The notes beneath the pieces are model-generated. The model was not told the origin of the DNA, searched no databases, and saw only the letters and a program-made list of their open reading frames with translations. Of a stretch of DNA of 64,000 nucleotides, positions 20,043 to 33,416 are shown one piece after another (positions within the stretch are counted from its first letter, which is position 1; the number at the start of each line of letters is the position of its first letter). A program made the translations under genes and the position numbers. Source of the stretch: Henckelia pumila. Its lineage: Eukaryota; Streptophyta; Magnoliopsida; Lamiales; Gesneriaceae. The stretch is taken from contig NC_133121.1 in NCBI RefSeq assembly GCF_033568475.1, positions 170,129,716-170,193,715 on the forward strand. Direction: 5' to 3'.

Positions 20043-20680
20043 TTATCCAAACTTGATAATCCCAGATTTAAAGTCATGCATTTCATTTTAGATTCCTTCT
20101 TGAAGTACATGATTGAGATTTGTGTATCATGCTTGAGATTATATATCATTAGTTGATATATTGAATGATATTGCATGTTTGTTGCTTATACTGGGAATGT
20201 TATTCTCACCGGACTATCCGGTTGTTGTCTTTGTTTGTATGTGTACTTTGCAACAGGTGGGGCAGGACCGAGTCAGAGATCGCATGGATAGTTGGGATGT
20301 GAAGATAGAGTGAGGACTTGGTGCTTAGAAGTCGATTATGTAATCGAACTAAGATTGTAATCGAACTCGTTTGTATTGTATTGCATTGAATAAGCTAGAC
20401 TGAAGCATGTTCTACTAGTTTGAGATTGTATAACCCTAGAATTATCTTGTATTGAAGTTTGTATGATGTTGATTGCATGTTTCTATACCTTATTTTGTGT
20501 TGAATGGATATCGGAACCGAGTTGGTGAGTAAAATTATGGAATTTCTTGTTCAAAGCTGTCACCGCTCGATCGGTAGAACTTGACCGATCGAGCGAGTGA
20601 TTTTTAGCCAAGTTTTTGGTTTTTTTTTTTGAAAACTTGCCCGATCGATCGGTAGAACTTTACCGATCGAGCGGAGCACT
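20043..20680 (+). repeat. Gypsy-type LTR copy A, left piece (Tekay-like family 'X')
   Basis: Homologous to 24600-25140 (same orientation) and, inverted, to the solo LTR at 20681-23486 and the fragment at 59767-61947. Shared landmarks include TATACTGGGAAT and TTCTCACCGGA. The solo LTR interrupts it, and it resumes at 23487-23592, ending in GGCCTCACA. The sense strand is inferred to be plus from the look of better-known Tekay LTRs. Confidence 0.65.
20564..20674 (+). repeat. Pair of CG-rich perfect palindromes in LTR copy A
   Basis: CGCTCGATCGGT (20564-20575) pairs with ACCGATCGAGCG (20584-20595) across an 8-nt loop. A second related hairpin uses 20646-20654 and 20661-20669, and both loops contain AGAACTT. 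The equivalent place in sister LTRs holds different palindromes. Confidence 0.8.
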
Positions 20681-23486
20681 TGTGGGGACCTCGGGTTGCT
20701 AATCTTTTATTAGGGCAACATTAACAATTAAACATAATTGAATCAAGACTTGAAACAATACAAACACAAGTCTAAATATTTTTTTTTAAACATTTATAGG
20801 TACACGGACCTTGGCCCAGAAATTTCACAGGGTCCGTGCCTTGTACTGAATTTTCAGAAAATAAGCATCCAAATCTGTAAAATGATACATTCTATCATGA
20901 AAGCTTCTCAACATGATTCAACATAATTGACATGAATTTAACTACCAATCTAAACATCTGAAATACATGAAATCTCAAGTATAAGTCAATACTTGACAAT
21001 AAAAACAATATATACAAATGTTCTTGTTGTTCTAGCATGTTTACCAAATCATAAAATACATGTCATCTGCTTAAAACCGAGTCACCACTTCTCATCTTTC
21101 AATCTTGAGCTAAGCAAGCTATGTCTGACTCGTTCATGCCCCAACTTGATGCAATGCACACAAACAAACAAAGCAACAATCAGATAACTCCGGTGAGAAT
21201 AATTCTCAGTATGAACGACATGCATATACATCATTTAAGCATATTAAATCTATATGCCAAATGAATCTTAAATCTCAAAACATGTAATAACAGGTAAATC
21301 ATGAAAGTATATTCTTTCATCTATGATAAAATAATACCAAGCATATAAACTCATTCAAATCTTGAATGTCATATAACAACATGCTAGCATTTATAAACGC
21401 ATATTCTAAACCATAGAAATCTCTAGGTTAATGCATAAATGCAATGCATATGTCAAGGAATAGGCTATCAAATCTGATATCATTAAATCGTAGTTCTGGG
21501 ATCCCGGGGAAATAAAATCTTTAACTAACCACAAACTCACCCAATCGAGATGGTGTTAAATATCTCAATTCTCCTGACTTTGGTGCAACTATAGTGAGTC
21601 ATATAGCTCTGGAAGTAAATCTATATTCCGTGCCATGATTCATCTGACTCTGGAAGTAAATCTATATTCCGTGCTACTCAACTGCAGTTCTCCAAACGTC
21701 ATCTGCACTCTAGGCCATTCAGCCCTCTGTGCTTATCAAGGTAGGGTTCAAGATGAATGCAACATAATCTTGATGCATCAAATCATACATAAGCTAAAAA
21801 ACATCTTGAACACATCAATCATATAATCATATGATCATATAATCACTCAAGGCAACAATATCAATTAAGTCTAAACAGATATTCTCTTTAGATACCTACA
21901 AATCTGTAAGCATCAATTGAAATACGTAAAACATGTTCAATACAGAAAATCATATAATAAATCAAAGAAGACAAGTAAACATTTACATAAATGTTCTGGA
22001 AATTCAAGAAGATGTCTATCTTGAATAATCTATCCCATTTATGCAAACGTAAACAATAACATATATTAAACATGCATGTATGTGATTTTAGGCAACTCGA
22101 TAATCAAAAACAATATCGAGTTATTCTGCCCATCTTATTACTGTCTATTCATACCTGTATTCTGATTCAAATATCTGACACTCTGGAAATTCTTGATCAA
22201 CTACAAGCTGTCCAAATCTGTCATCAAATTCTGCTCATTTCAATCTTTGCTAATCGAAGGTGTTCTTGATTCAATCTTAAATACTTCAATTCATTCGAAC
22301 TCGAACTCTTCGATTCGACTTCAATAATCTTCAATTAAAATCTGAAATAGATTATAACATAACTAAAAATCAATTTTCAATCTGAATCGATGTTTCTTTA
22401 AATCTTATTCAGTTCAAATCTTGCTAATACAATCGAAATTCAAACCGACATCGCAACTATTCGAGTCCGATAAATCTTTCGATTCAAATGCCATCATATC
22501 TACAATATCAACGCAATCTCATATTCAATTCATCCACAATAAACTTGAAGATCAGCTCTAGACATTTAGAATTCATATCAATTCAAAATCTTGAACCGGC
22601 GGCGTAACGGTACGATTTTGGTCTTTTCAAAAGCTTAAACATCATTTAGACAATCATCTAAATATCATAACATCACCAATTCAGAAAGTCATTCACGTAC
22701 ACAACAGCCCCCAAAATTCAGATTTCTATAAATTCTTCAAAAATTCGAAAACATGTCCAAACGACAATCTTTTCGTGATCCGTCTTAGATATGCTATCGT
22801 CGTATAAACTAGAACACGTTTATACAATCAAATCTTAATTCTAACAACACCTTAAAAATTCAAACATGGTAGAACTTCATAAAACTTACGTCAAAACGAA
22901 GCCGTCGATGCGAGGATCGCAAATATACGATCAATCGGAAATTCTACCGGGCGGATGATGAAAACCGAAGCTTTCAAGGGAGCAAAAATGGCGTGGAGGC
23001 TGGTTTCAGAATTCTTTGCTTAGCTTCTGCTGGTTGCACGTGAAATGGCTAGGAATTATGTGCAATTTAGATATATATTGGCCTAACTGCAATTTAGTTC
23101 CTCAATTTTTCAATAATTGCAATTTGGTCCTCGGCCAATCTTTTAATTCAATTTCAATCCTAAATAATTTAAGAATATTAGAATTTAATTCTAAATTCTA
23201 AAAATTCTCAAATTAAATATTCTTGAATTAAAATTAAATAATCTCAGCATTTGCAAATCAGTCCCTGCTCACGTTTTCGACTTCTACTTCAATCCTTTAA
23301 TTTCGAACACTTGGAATTTAAATCTTAAATCCCATAAATATTCAATTGGAATATTTTAATCTTTTAATTTAAGAATCCCGAAATTTAATTCTCAATATCC
23401 GTAAATTCTCAAATTAAATATTTTCAACTCGGGATTTAAATTTAAAAATTCCTTAAATTGATAACTGATTATTCTCAGGCCTGACA
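20681..23486 (-). repeat. Solo LTR of family X (copy C)
   Basis: 2806 bp with TGTGGGGACC at one end and CCTGACA at the other, flanked by the 5-bp duplication GCACT (20676-20680 and 23487-23491) and lying inside LTR copy A. A lone LTR with an intact duplication is the standard product of unequal recombination between two LTRs. Sense is inferred to be minus. A palindromic pair (ACACGGACC with GGTCCGTGCC, about 20803-20843) sits near the TGTGGGG end. Short ORFs here have no similarity I recognise. Confidence 0.85.
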
Positions 23487-23592
23487 GCACTATTCACGAA
23501 AAAAAAATTTATTGCTTTATCTCTTGGACCTTTTTATGTTTATCGATAGGATTAATTCTTGATTAGATGATTAGAATCAAGGCCTCACATCC
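23487..23592 (+). repeat. LTR copy A, right piece
   Basis: After the GCACT duplication the sequence matches 25105-25200 (TTTATCGAT, then TTAGATGATTAGAA) and ends GGCCTCACA, the complement of a TGTGAGGCC LTR terminus. With 20043-20680 this rebuilds the end of one LTR. Confidence 0.7.
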
Positions 23593-25204
23593 GTTTTGGG
23601 AGTGGCTTAGATGGTTGAGATCATATCGTCGAGCTCTACAAGCCTGCCAATTGTCGTGAAATTCCGACATCTTTTACTCATCGCCGCCGTCTTCCCCGAT
23701 TTTCCCGCGACATCGACCTGTTATCCATTTTTTATCCTCTTGACGTGATAGATCCAAATATCTGAGTTTTGAGTTGAGATTCAAAGTCATTTAGCAATGA
23801 GAACGCAATAAAGTTTGCGAATTATAAGTCAAAGTTTGACTAGGGTTGACTTTTGATCATTATGTGATTTCTCGCAGATTGAAAGCCAGTTGAGGATATT
23901 TAAAGGCACAAATCAGCAGTCTAGGAATTTGATCTTTTCCATAATTGAAAGATTTGAGCTAAAGCAGATTTGAGTAATTCTACGATGAGATAAAGGTATG
24001 AACTGATGTGGACTACGAAGGAAATGAATACTAGAGAGAGATTGAGATTCTCAAGTTCCTGTGAAAATCACATACTTGTATGATTATATGTTATTATTTG
24101 AATTGTTTGATTTTTGATATTATCTGAAAGACATGAATTTGCCTATACGAATTTGTTTGAAGTAAGTGATGCATATATTTGATTCTAAAAGCACGAGTTT
24201 GCTTATTTGAATTACTTCAATGATCTTCGATATTATATTCATGATTTCATATATGAATTGAATGAGATGACATCTACGATATTTTGATGTCTGAATAAAG
24301 AGATTTGTTATTTTAATTTAATTTAATTGCATTTGAATCATATTCATTCATCTTGAGCCTAAATCCTTGATTTTGAAAAGGGCTGAGTTTCCCAGTTTCA
24401 AATTAGACGTTTTGGGAGCTATATTTGAGTGGCCTGGGTTGTTGAGTTCTCCCAGAGCCCTAATACTCATTATAGTTGCGCCAAATTCTAGAGGATTGAG
24501 ATACATATTGCCACCCCAATCGGGAGCGTAGGTGAGTTGATACGATATCTTGTCCTCGGGATCCCAATCGAAGTATCGAGTCACCTTTGATTATCCGATT
24601 TGATAATCCCGATTTTTAAACAAATGCATTGCATATTAATTTTCATTGAAAAATATTCTTGTGATATCATGATTTTGATATATTATTTGATATTTCATGT
24701 TACGTCGTTTATACTGGGATTTTATTCTCACCGGAGTTATCCGGCTGTTGTCTTGTTTTGTATGTGTACTTGACGACAGGTGGTGCAAAAGCTATTCAGA
24801 GTCGATATGGTTAGCTTGGGATCGAATGATAGATGTGAGGCTTCAATTTAGAGTCGAATGAATTTTAGAACTCGGTTCTATTTTGAAGCATACTTTTATT
24901 GTCGAATTTATTGTATTCTATGTTTTTTATACCTCGATTATTCTTAGAATTGATGTATGTCGAAGACCGAGTTTAAAATTAATTTTTATAGTTGAGCCAG
25001 AGATGGTCTCGCTTGAGCCGAATTATTTTCTACCGCTCGAGCGAGTGTTTATTCTTTTTTTGAGCAGAAAGTTTCTCGCTCGAGCGGCGAGAAATTACCG
25101 CCCAAGAAAGGCATTGTTCTTGATTATAAAAAAAAATTGATTGTCTTGGCTCATTTATTTATCGATGAATGTTTTACTATTCGAGATTAGATGATTAGAA
25201 GAGT
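23593..25204 (+). repeat. Gypsy-type LTR copy B (family X), truncated
   Basis: Shared landmarks with copy A (TATACTGGGATTTTATTCTCACCGGAG at about 24710) and with the inverted copies C and D. It has CTCGAGCG palindromes (about 25035-25100) near its right end and ends abruptly against the next relic. No genes seen. Confidence 0.6.
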
Positions 25205-25978
25205 ATACACCAGGCTACGTCAACCTCTAGACTACTAAAATTTAGTTCATAATCAAAAACTGAATAAAACAAATCATGTTCAACAATCCAAACATAATTC
25301 AACAAGTAAAGAGTTTAGATAAGAATAACAAAGCCGATGAAGATCTTCCGTTCCAGTTGATTGATCTTCGTCTTTGTTCCAATTTGTTCTTCACTCCGAT
25401 GCCCAGATTTCTCCTCTCAAATCTCATGATTTTGCTCTCCAAATTATTTCTGTGTTGTGGCGGCTGCTTCCCCATCTTGTGCATAAAATCTCCTTATATA
25501 TGTGTTCATGAATCTCACGATCAATCCCTAAACTCTAAATTTCAACTTTCTAAAACTCTGCTATTTTCCATATATGCGAAGTAGCGCAGATGCGCTTGAT
25601 ATCATGCGCAGAAGCGCTTGATATCATGTGCAGAAGCGCTTCTTTTTTTTCTTCAATTCCCAGCAATAGCGCAGATGCTCCTTGTCCCAGGCCCAGATGT
25701 GCTTCCTTAATTTCTATTGCACGCGCAAATTTACTCTCTTCCAAGCGCAAACTTGCCTTCTTTTAAGCGCAGATGCGCTTTAAGAATTCCCCTGTTCTGC
25801 TTCTTCTATGCTTCTTCTGTCATTTCCTTCTCTTTTCTTCTCAATTCTTTTTTTTAGTCAACAACTTACAATTAATCCTGCATGCACATAGATAACAACA
25901 AAAATGCATAAATTCGCTCGAAACAAAAAAGTTCAATTAAAATCATAAAAAAATTAAGCGCATAAAATGCACTTATCA
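25205..25978 (-). repeat. Relic gypsy LTR (Tat-like) with GCGC palindromic words
   Basis: On the minus strand it starts TGATAAGTGCATTTTATGCGC at 25978, a terminus I associate with Tat-type LTRs. TATATAAG-like sequence occurs near 25500. The central part (25580-25790) repeats AGCGCAGATGCGCTT, ATGCGCAGAAGCGCTT and related words. Confidence 0.5.
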
Positions 25979-26108
25979 AAGATTGAAATCCAATCTCTAC
26001 TGTTCAGAATGTATTTAAGATTTTGTGAAGCTGTAGTCCAAATTTCAGCCCGTTCCGATGGTTAGAACTCTGGATATGAATTTTGCAAGAATTATGCACA
26101 TGTATGTG
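25979..26108 (+). repeat. Relic repeat interrupted by SIRE-B (left part)
   Basis: Noncoding. The sequence continues directly at 48016 once SIRE-B and one ATGTG copy are removed, so this is the target into which SIRE-B inserted. Confidence 0.6.
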
Positions 26109-27373
26109 TGTTGAATCCGACATTTTGGTGATAACAAACAACAACTCATTGTATAGGAATGTGCTGCCAATCTTTTGTATTTCAGGAATCTACTACAACT
26201 CCTACCGCAACCGTCTAAACCCTTCAAGTTATCTACCGGAAGCTTGTCAACCGCCTTTGTCTCTCGACCGGTTGCAGTCACAAGCCTATCGACTGGTTAT
26301 TCAAACCAGTAGAGGATAAATCTATCTACCGGTAGAATGCCAACTGCTTATCAAGATATCTCAAGACAAGTACTTGTGACAAGACGTTCATTGCAAAATC
26401 TTTATCAAAAGCAGAACCGGCGTATCAGAAGATCTGTTGACTCTTGCATCGAGACAACAGGTTGCACTAAAATGGCAAAAACGCAGAATGGCTACAGATA
26501 AAGCATTCGACCGTTTATACCAGTTTTGGACCCTGGAAGTTGTCTGCATTTAAAGAAGTGTACGATCTTCATGCAGAATCATCAATGCATTTATGAAGCA
26601 TTAAGTGTGCATTCAATGCAGCATCAGAACGTTCAAAATAAAGACGTTGATGATTGACCTATATAAAGGGAAGATTGCTAAAGAAGTGAAAGAGAAGATA
26701 AGAAATACGAAAAATCTCAATCAACTCAATCACTTGAATACTATCAGAAGTCCTCATCTGATATACTGAAGCAATACTTGAGCACACTTTCAAGATCATT
26801 CACTTGCTGCTCAAATAAACCCTCGCCTACAGCTTACATATCTGATCTTCAAGGATCATCCCAGGGTTTCCAAGCCTCTCGACCGCTCTGCAGTTTGAGA
26901 AGCTCAACCGGACTGTACTCATTATTGAAGAGACTTGAAGCTACTCTGAAAGCTTCCACCAGTCTGATAAGAACTGAGAATCTTATCTGTGTAAATCTAG
27001 GAGTTTCGGATTACGCATTGGATAAGTCCTAAGTCTGAAGTGGGTGTATTGCAAGACGTTGTAATAACCAAAGTCTTCTAGTGAATTCCTTCCTAAGTGG
27101 AAGAAGGGGAGACGTAGAAGGATTAAGCCTTCGAACTTCCATAAATCGTGCCTTAATCTTTACTGTTATTTATCTTACATATTGCTCATACATTGTGTTA
27201 TAAACTTTGCATCACTAAAACCTCTGAACTATTTCCGCACTATTTAAGTTGTTCAAACCGTTTTAGAAGTTGAGAAAACAGATTAAGTGAACTAAACTTC
27301 ACTTGATCATTTTGAAAAGAAAGAAGAAAAGTTTCAGAGTGTATTCACTCTACCCTCTGAACCGATCCCAACA
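26109..27373 (+). repeat. 5' LTR of SIRE-B
   Basis: 1265 bp, TGTTGAATCC...CCCAACA. TATATAAA at 26660-26667. TCGACCG words near 26263, 26505 and 26877. The C tract near the end is reduced to a single C. Confidence 0.95.
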
Positions 27374-27375
27374 AG

Positions 27376-27387
27376 TGGTATCAGAGC
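27376..27387 (+). other. Primer-binding site of SIRE-B
   Basis: TGGTATCAGAGC, 2 nt after the LTR end; initiator tRNA-Met type. Confidence 0.93.
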
Positions 27388-27426
27388 GGGTTCCTTTCTC
27401 AACTACTGATCTAAAGTTTTAAAATC

Positions 27427-29438
27427 ATGACTTCTTTCAACAAAATTCCTATGTTTTTTAAAGAAGATTATGATGACTGGAAAATTCGCATGCAGGCACA
27501 TCTTGCAGCACAGGACGATGACATGCTATATGTCATAACAGACGGTCCTATCAAAATCATGAAGGTCAACCCAGCTCTAGCCGATGGTGCAGGACAAATG
27601 ATTGAGAAACCAAGAGCTGAGTGGACTACTGAGGACAAAAAGAAGGCCAATCTTGACAATGTGTCCCGGGACATCCTATACAAAACACTGGACAAGAACA
27701 TGTTCAGCAAAATCAAGTCATGCTCCACAGCAAAGGAGATTTGGGAGAAGCTCACTCAGCTGTGTGAAGGAAATGACCAGACCAAGGAAAACAAGCTCAC
27801 CATGGCCATTCAAAAATATGACAATGCCAAAATGAAGCCAGGGGAAACCATGGCTGAATTTGATGAACGGTTTAGTAGTATCATTTGTGACCTTATTGCT
27901 TTAGGAAAAACTTATACTAACCGTGAAATTGCTGTGAAGGTTATGAGAGCTTTGCCCAAAGAATGGGAAATCAAGACAGTGGCCATGAGGGAGTCAAAAG
28001 ACTTAAGCAAGGTTGAACTGCATGATCTCTTTGCAGATCTCAAAGCCTACGAGTTCGAGCTCAACATGAGGACAGAAGATGAACCATCTAACTCTCAACC
28101 AACCAAGGCCTTAACCTCAACGGTGATGCGTCCACCGGTCGAGGAAGCTCCAAAGAGATCAGCTGAGCAAATCAGCAACGAAGTCATGACACTCTTTGTC
28201 AAGAAATTTGGTAGATTTATGCGTAAAAACAATTCTAAATTTAAAAATTATCATAAATCGGACCATACAGACGATGGTCCTACTTGTTTTAACTGTGGCA
28301 AGCCAGGCTACTTCATTGCAGATTGCACCAAGCCTAAGAGCAATGATCAGAAGAAAGTCTTCGAAAGAAGAAGGGGCAAGGAGAACAAGAGGACGTTTAG
28401 AAAAGGTAGAGACCAAAGGGTTCTAGTAGCAGACGAAAGCAAAAGCAAGTGGGCTGAGTCTGACTCTGACAACCCCGATACCGGAAGCTCTTCAGATGAC
28501 GCGAAGATGAAAAGGTGGAATGCCTCATGGCTGACATCGAAGAAGAAGCTGAGGAGGTATTTGACTTTGGTTCACCTGAATTTACTCACAGTGATCTAGT
28601 TACTGCTTTACAGGAAATGGCTAATGAATACAAAGCATTATCCAAGGAATTCGAGGAGGTAAAGGCAGAAAGAGCTGACCTAAAAGATAAGTCAAGTGAA
28701 TCAAGCTGCATGCAGCAAAAAGAGCTTGATGGTCTTAAGGTCAAGATAAGTCTGCTGGCTACTGAGAATGACACCTTGAAAAGAGTGTTCCAAGCAACCT
28801 TGACTGAGAACAAAAAACTACTTGAAATAATTAAGGCTTGGAATAAATCTTCTGTAACCATTGACAAGATTCAAGAAATCCAAAGACCGGCACATGACAA
28901 AACCGGTCTAGGGTTTGGAACAAATGAACAGTCTATGAAATCTTGTATTCAGTCAAGCCTGGACAAAGGCAATCTTAAAAAAATAAGATTTGTCAGGTCC
29001 AGCACGATATATGAACATGATGAGTGCAGCTTTGACAAAAATCAGAAAGTATCTAACGAACGAAGCTCTAAGCATAGAGGGCTGGGATATGTGGATCCCC
29101 AGATCTCTAATCAAAGAGGAACTTGGGTCAAACCAAAACCTAATGAAAGAAGAAAGGGAAACCAATCTAATTTCAAAAGGCCATGGAATGAGTCTAACTA
29201 CTCTAAGAGAAGATGGTCAAAGGAGAAGCCTTACCAGTACTTTAACTGTAGGCCAGTTCAAAAGAGGTACAGGCTAACTGATAAAGATCAAAAAGGCAAG
29301 CAGCACACAGCAACCTCACAAGAACACACATTTACTGCTTATTGACCGCACAGATTTCTGGACACACACACGGGCAAACCTGTAAGGGTGTTTCAGGTGT
29401 GGGTCCCGAAAGGGCTAATCCGACCTGGACCCTACTAG
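27427..29438 (+). pseudogene. gag: SIRE-B gag with frameshift and nonsense codon
   Basis: The homologue of SIRE-A gag, uninterrupted by insertion. One base is missing at 28500/28501 relative to SIRE-A, so the first frame runs into a stop at 28597-28599, while the true continuation is in another frame (28515-29345). A TGA at 29343-29345 replaces the CGA of SIRE-A. The terminal in-frame stop before protease is TAG (29436-29438). In the zinc knuckle (CFNCGKPGYFIADC) the metal-binding His is changed to Tyr. Confidence 0.9.
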
Positions 29439-32400
29439 ATATGGGTACCAAAAGTTCTTCACTTTTTGCAGGTACTAAAAGTCCAAACGGGCGAGAAGAC
29501 CACTTCTATCAAGGACACTAACTGGTACTTAGATAGTGGTTGCTCACGGCACATGACAGGGAATCTAGAACTTCTAACAGAAGTGGTGCTGTGCAAAGGA
29601 CCAAAGATCAGCTTTGGAGACAACTCCAAAGGTAAAACCGTGGGTAAGGGTAAGATTATCCATGGTAACATCATTATTAAAGATGTGTTGCTTGTTGACA
29701 AACTGTGCTATAATTTGATAAGTATTAGTCAACTATGTGACAATGATCATTCGGTCGAGTTTCACAAACACACTTTCATCATCAAAAATGACAAAGGTGA
29801 GACTCTTATGACCGGTGTAAGAGACCTAAACACCTACAAGGTAAACTGGTCTTGATCACATATTTCTTCACCTACTTGTCTTACTGCTCATCATGATAAA
29901 CATTGGTTGTGGCATAAGCGGTTAAATCATCTAAATTTTAAGTCCATTTCTAACTTGAGGAAGCATGATTTGGTTTCTGGTCTGCCTGAAGGAGATTTTA
30001 TAAAAGACAAAGTTTGTCCTGCTTGTCAACTAGGAAAGCAGGTGAGAGCAACCTTTAAAAATAAAGGGTGTATGTCTTCTTCCAAATGTTTAGATTTACT
30101 TCACATGGACCTATTTGGTCCTTTACCAATAAGAAGCATAGGGGGAATGAGATATGCTCTTGTTGTTTTAGATGACTTTTCTCGATTTACCTGGGTCATC
30201 TTTCTCTCTTCAAAAGATCAAACTGCACCTCACCTGATTAAGCTTTTTAAACGCTTGCAAAATGAACAATCTACTGTGATAGATAGAATCAGGAGTGATA
30301 GAGGGACTGAGTTTTTAAACACCACTCTTATGACTTATCTAGATGATCAGGGAATCAAGCATGAGCTGTCAGCTGCTAGATCCCCACAGCAAAATGGGGT
30401 GGCTGAAAGAAGGAACCGTACTTTAAAAGAAGCAGCCAGAACTATGATTGTTGATTCAAATGTTTCTCAAAGGCTTTGGGCAGAAGCAGTTAACACAGCT
30501 TGTTATACTCAAAACAGATCTATGATTAATAAACGATTTAACAAAACTCCATATGAGATTTGGAATGGCACAAAACCTGATATTTCTTACTTCAAAATTT
30601 TTGGGTGCAAATGCTTTATCCACAACAATGGCAAAAATCATTTGACAGCATTCGATGCCAAAGCAGACGAAGGAACTTTTATTGGTTACTCAGCCGTTAG
30701 CAGAGCTTATCGAGTGTTCAATCAAAGATCACTAACGGTCGAGGAAACCATTCATGTTGTTTTTGATGAATCTACTCTTTGTACAGAACAAACTCAAGGG
30801 AGCATAAATGATCTGAGTCATAGACTGGAAAACACAAATCTACAGGAAGAGAGTGACAGTGATCCATATCCTCCAAAGAAGGATGATCCAGTTCCCTCTA
30901 TCGTGTGTGATCAAACAAGGCCAGAAGAGGATCCACCAGTTGATAACGATCCTCCTGCCAATAATGATCCAGTAAACGAGGACGTTCATCAACCAATTGA
31001 TGACAACCCTTTAGGGAATTATTTTAGGTGGAACAAAGATCATCCACCTGGGTTGGTCATAGGTGACCCTTCTGCTCCTCGAAAAACACGTGGTCAAATG
31101 ATTAATGAATTCTTGCATGCAGCTTTCATATCTCAGGTAGAGCCCAAGAAGATAGATGAAGCTCTATCAGATGCCAGCTAGATTGAAGCTATGCAAGAAG
31201 AGTTGAATCAATTCACCCGCAACAATGTTTGGCATCTAGTTCCTCGACCGGAAAATCAAAATGTGATTGGAACTAGATGGGTGTTTCGTAACAAGCTCGA
31301 TGAACATGGCACTGTTGTGCGTAACAAAGCTCGACTTGTTGCCCAAGGATTCAGACAAGAAGAAGGCATAGACTTTGAGGAATCCTTCGCGCCAGTTGCA
31401 AGACTAGAAGCAATCTGCATCTTTCTTGCCTATGCAGCTTTCAAGGACTTTAAAGTTTATCAAATGGATGTCAAGTCTGCATTCATCAATGGTCTACTTC
31501 AAGAAGAGGTGTACGTTGAACAACCACCAGGTTTTGTCAATCCTACTCATCCTCAATATATCTATAAACTTGACAAAGCCCTTTATGGATTAAAATAAGC
31601 ACCGCGTGCATGGTATGATACATTACTAAAATTTTTACTGGAACATGATTTCCAAATTGGAACGGTCGATAAGACCTTGTTTAAATTTGTAAAAGGTGAT
31701 CATGTGTTACTAGTACAAATTTATGTTGATGACATTATATTTGGGTCAACTAACCCCAAGTTGTGCTCAAAGTTCTCTAAGATGATGCAGGAGAAATTTG
31801 AAATGAGCATGATGGGCGAGCTAAACTTCTTTCTGGGACTGCAAGTGAAGCAACTTGAAACTGGAATATTTATCAATCAATCCAAGTATGCCAAGGAATT
31901 GGTAAAAAAGTTTGGAATGGAACAGTGCTCAACTGTATCTACCCCCATGAGTACATCAATCAAGCTTGATAAAGATGAAGGGGGGATCCCGGTCGAGGTA
32001 ACAATGTATCGAGGCCTTATTGGCTAATTGCTTTATTTGACTGTCAGTCGACCGGATATCATGTATTCAGTTTGTTTATGTGCTAGATTTCAAGCAGCAC
32101 CTAAGCAATCTCATTTCATTGCCGCCAAACGAATAATTAAATATATTAAAGGAACTACTAATGTGGGTCTTTGGTATCCCAAAGATTCAAATCTTAATCT
32201 TATTGGCTATTCAGATGCAGATTATGCAGGTTGTAGAATTGATCGCAAAAGTACAAGTGGCACATGTCAATTCCTTGGAGATAGACTAATTTCGTGGTCA
32301 AGTAAGAAGCAGACATCAATTGCTACCTCGACCGCCGAAGCAGAATACCTTGCTGCTGGCAGCTGTTGTGCTCAAATACTCTGGATTCAACAGCAGCTTA

Positions 32401-32666
32401 ATGATTATGGAATCCGGTCGAGTGAAGCTCCAATCTACTGTGACAATACAAGTGCCATAGCCGTCACTCACAATCCAGTGATGCACTCTAGGACAAAGCA
32501 CATTGATGTCAGACATCACTTTATCCGAGATCATGTCTTAAAGAAGGAAATCAGGCTGGAATACATCTCTACCGATCAGCAAGCAGCAGACATATTCACC
32601 AAGCCTTTACCGGACGCTAAGTTTTCATATTTTCGAAATATTCTTGGCTTAGTAGATCTAAGTTAG
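29439..32666 (+). pseudogene. pol: SIRE-B pol with four nonsense codons
   Basis: Protease, integrase, RT and RNase H lie in one frame without indels, but four codons are stops where SIRE-A has sense codons: TGA at 29853-29855 (TGC), TAG at 31179-31181 (TGG), TAA at 31596-31598 (CAA) and TAA at 32025-32027 (TCA). Motifs remain readable ([49 protein letters not shown]). It keeps the 71 nt deleted from SIRE-A near 13033 and serves as the reference for that deletion. Confidence 0.93.
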
Positions 32667-32870
32667 TATGCATGTTTTTAGGGGGAATTATTGCCAGTAT
32701 GACGTTAATAGCTTAGCTGTTACATTTCCATAAATGTTGGCATATCATCCGCCTTTAGCTAGTCTCTGACAGGCTCCGTACTAGCAGCTTTGTGCTTTGA
32801 ACCAAATGAAATTAATTGGGCGCGGTGATTATACTCTTCAAAAATTTTTGAATTTCAAAAATACTTTTCA

Positions 32871-32906
32871 TGACGTCACCCTATGGCCCATAGGTTCCTA
32901 TATATA
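32871..32906 (+). promoter_or_regulatory. Putative internal promoter ahead of SIRE-B ORF3
   Basis: TGACGTCA (32871-32878) and TATATATA (32899-32906), 124 nt before the ATG at 33030. Same arrangement and sequence as in SIRE-A. Confidence 0.55.
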
Positions 32907-33029
32907 CTTCTTTACACTCGTATATCAACATTTCACCGTTGCTAAAGCTTTCATATTGCATTAAAAGTTCTATCGTATTACTATCAAGCTTTTGCTTACT
33001 CTCTGCTCGAGTTCTTATCTACAGCTATC

Positions 33030-33416
33030 ATGTCGATCCAGAAGACTTGCCTTGCAATCAACTTTGATTCCGTTATTGAGGCAAACAATGCAGGAATCAC
33101 TGAGGTCTTCACCATGCTTGAAGCCTCTGGACTAAAGAAGTTTCTGGGAAGCAGCGCCATCTGCGATCTACCTGTATTGAAGGAGTTCTTTGCAACCGCT
33201 CAAATCGAGCATGGGACTGTCAAATGCTTGATCCGGACAGAGTCCTACTCCTTCAATCAAAAGTTCTTCGCCAGTACATTTGATCTGCCCTCCAGGGTTT
33301 GACAAAATGCGCGGATCTTCCCGATGGTAACTGCTCATACTGGTTGAAGGAGTTCTCAACCACTGATGCTCCGATCAAAATGCCGGCTCAGAAGACATCT
33401 CTTAAAGCTCCATTCA
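33030..33416 (+). pseudogene. SIRE-B ORF3, N-terminal part
   Basis: The ATG at 33030 aligns with 14942 of SIRE-A. One G is lost in the run at about 33296-33298 (CCAGGG versus CCAGGGG), giving a stop at 33300-33302. The reading then continues in another frame to the nested element at 33417. Confidence 0.88.

Noticed and set aside
20738..23201. Several 60-65 aa ORFs
   Set aside because: All inside the solo LTR; no start context, motif or conservation with the sister LTR at 59767-61947.
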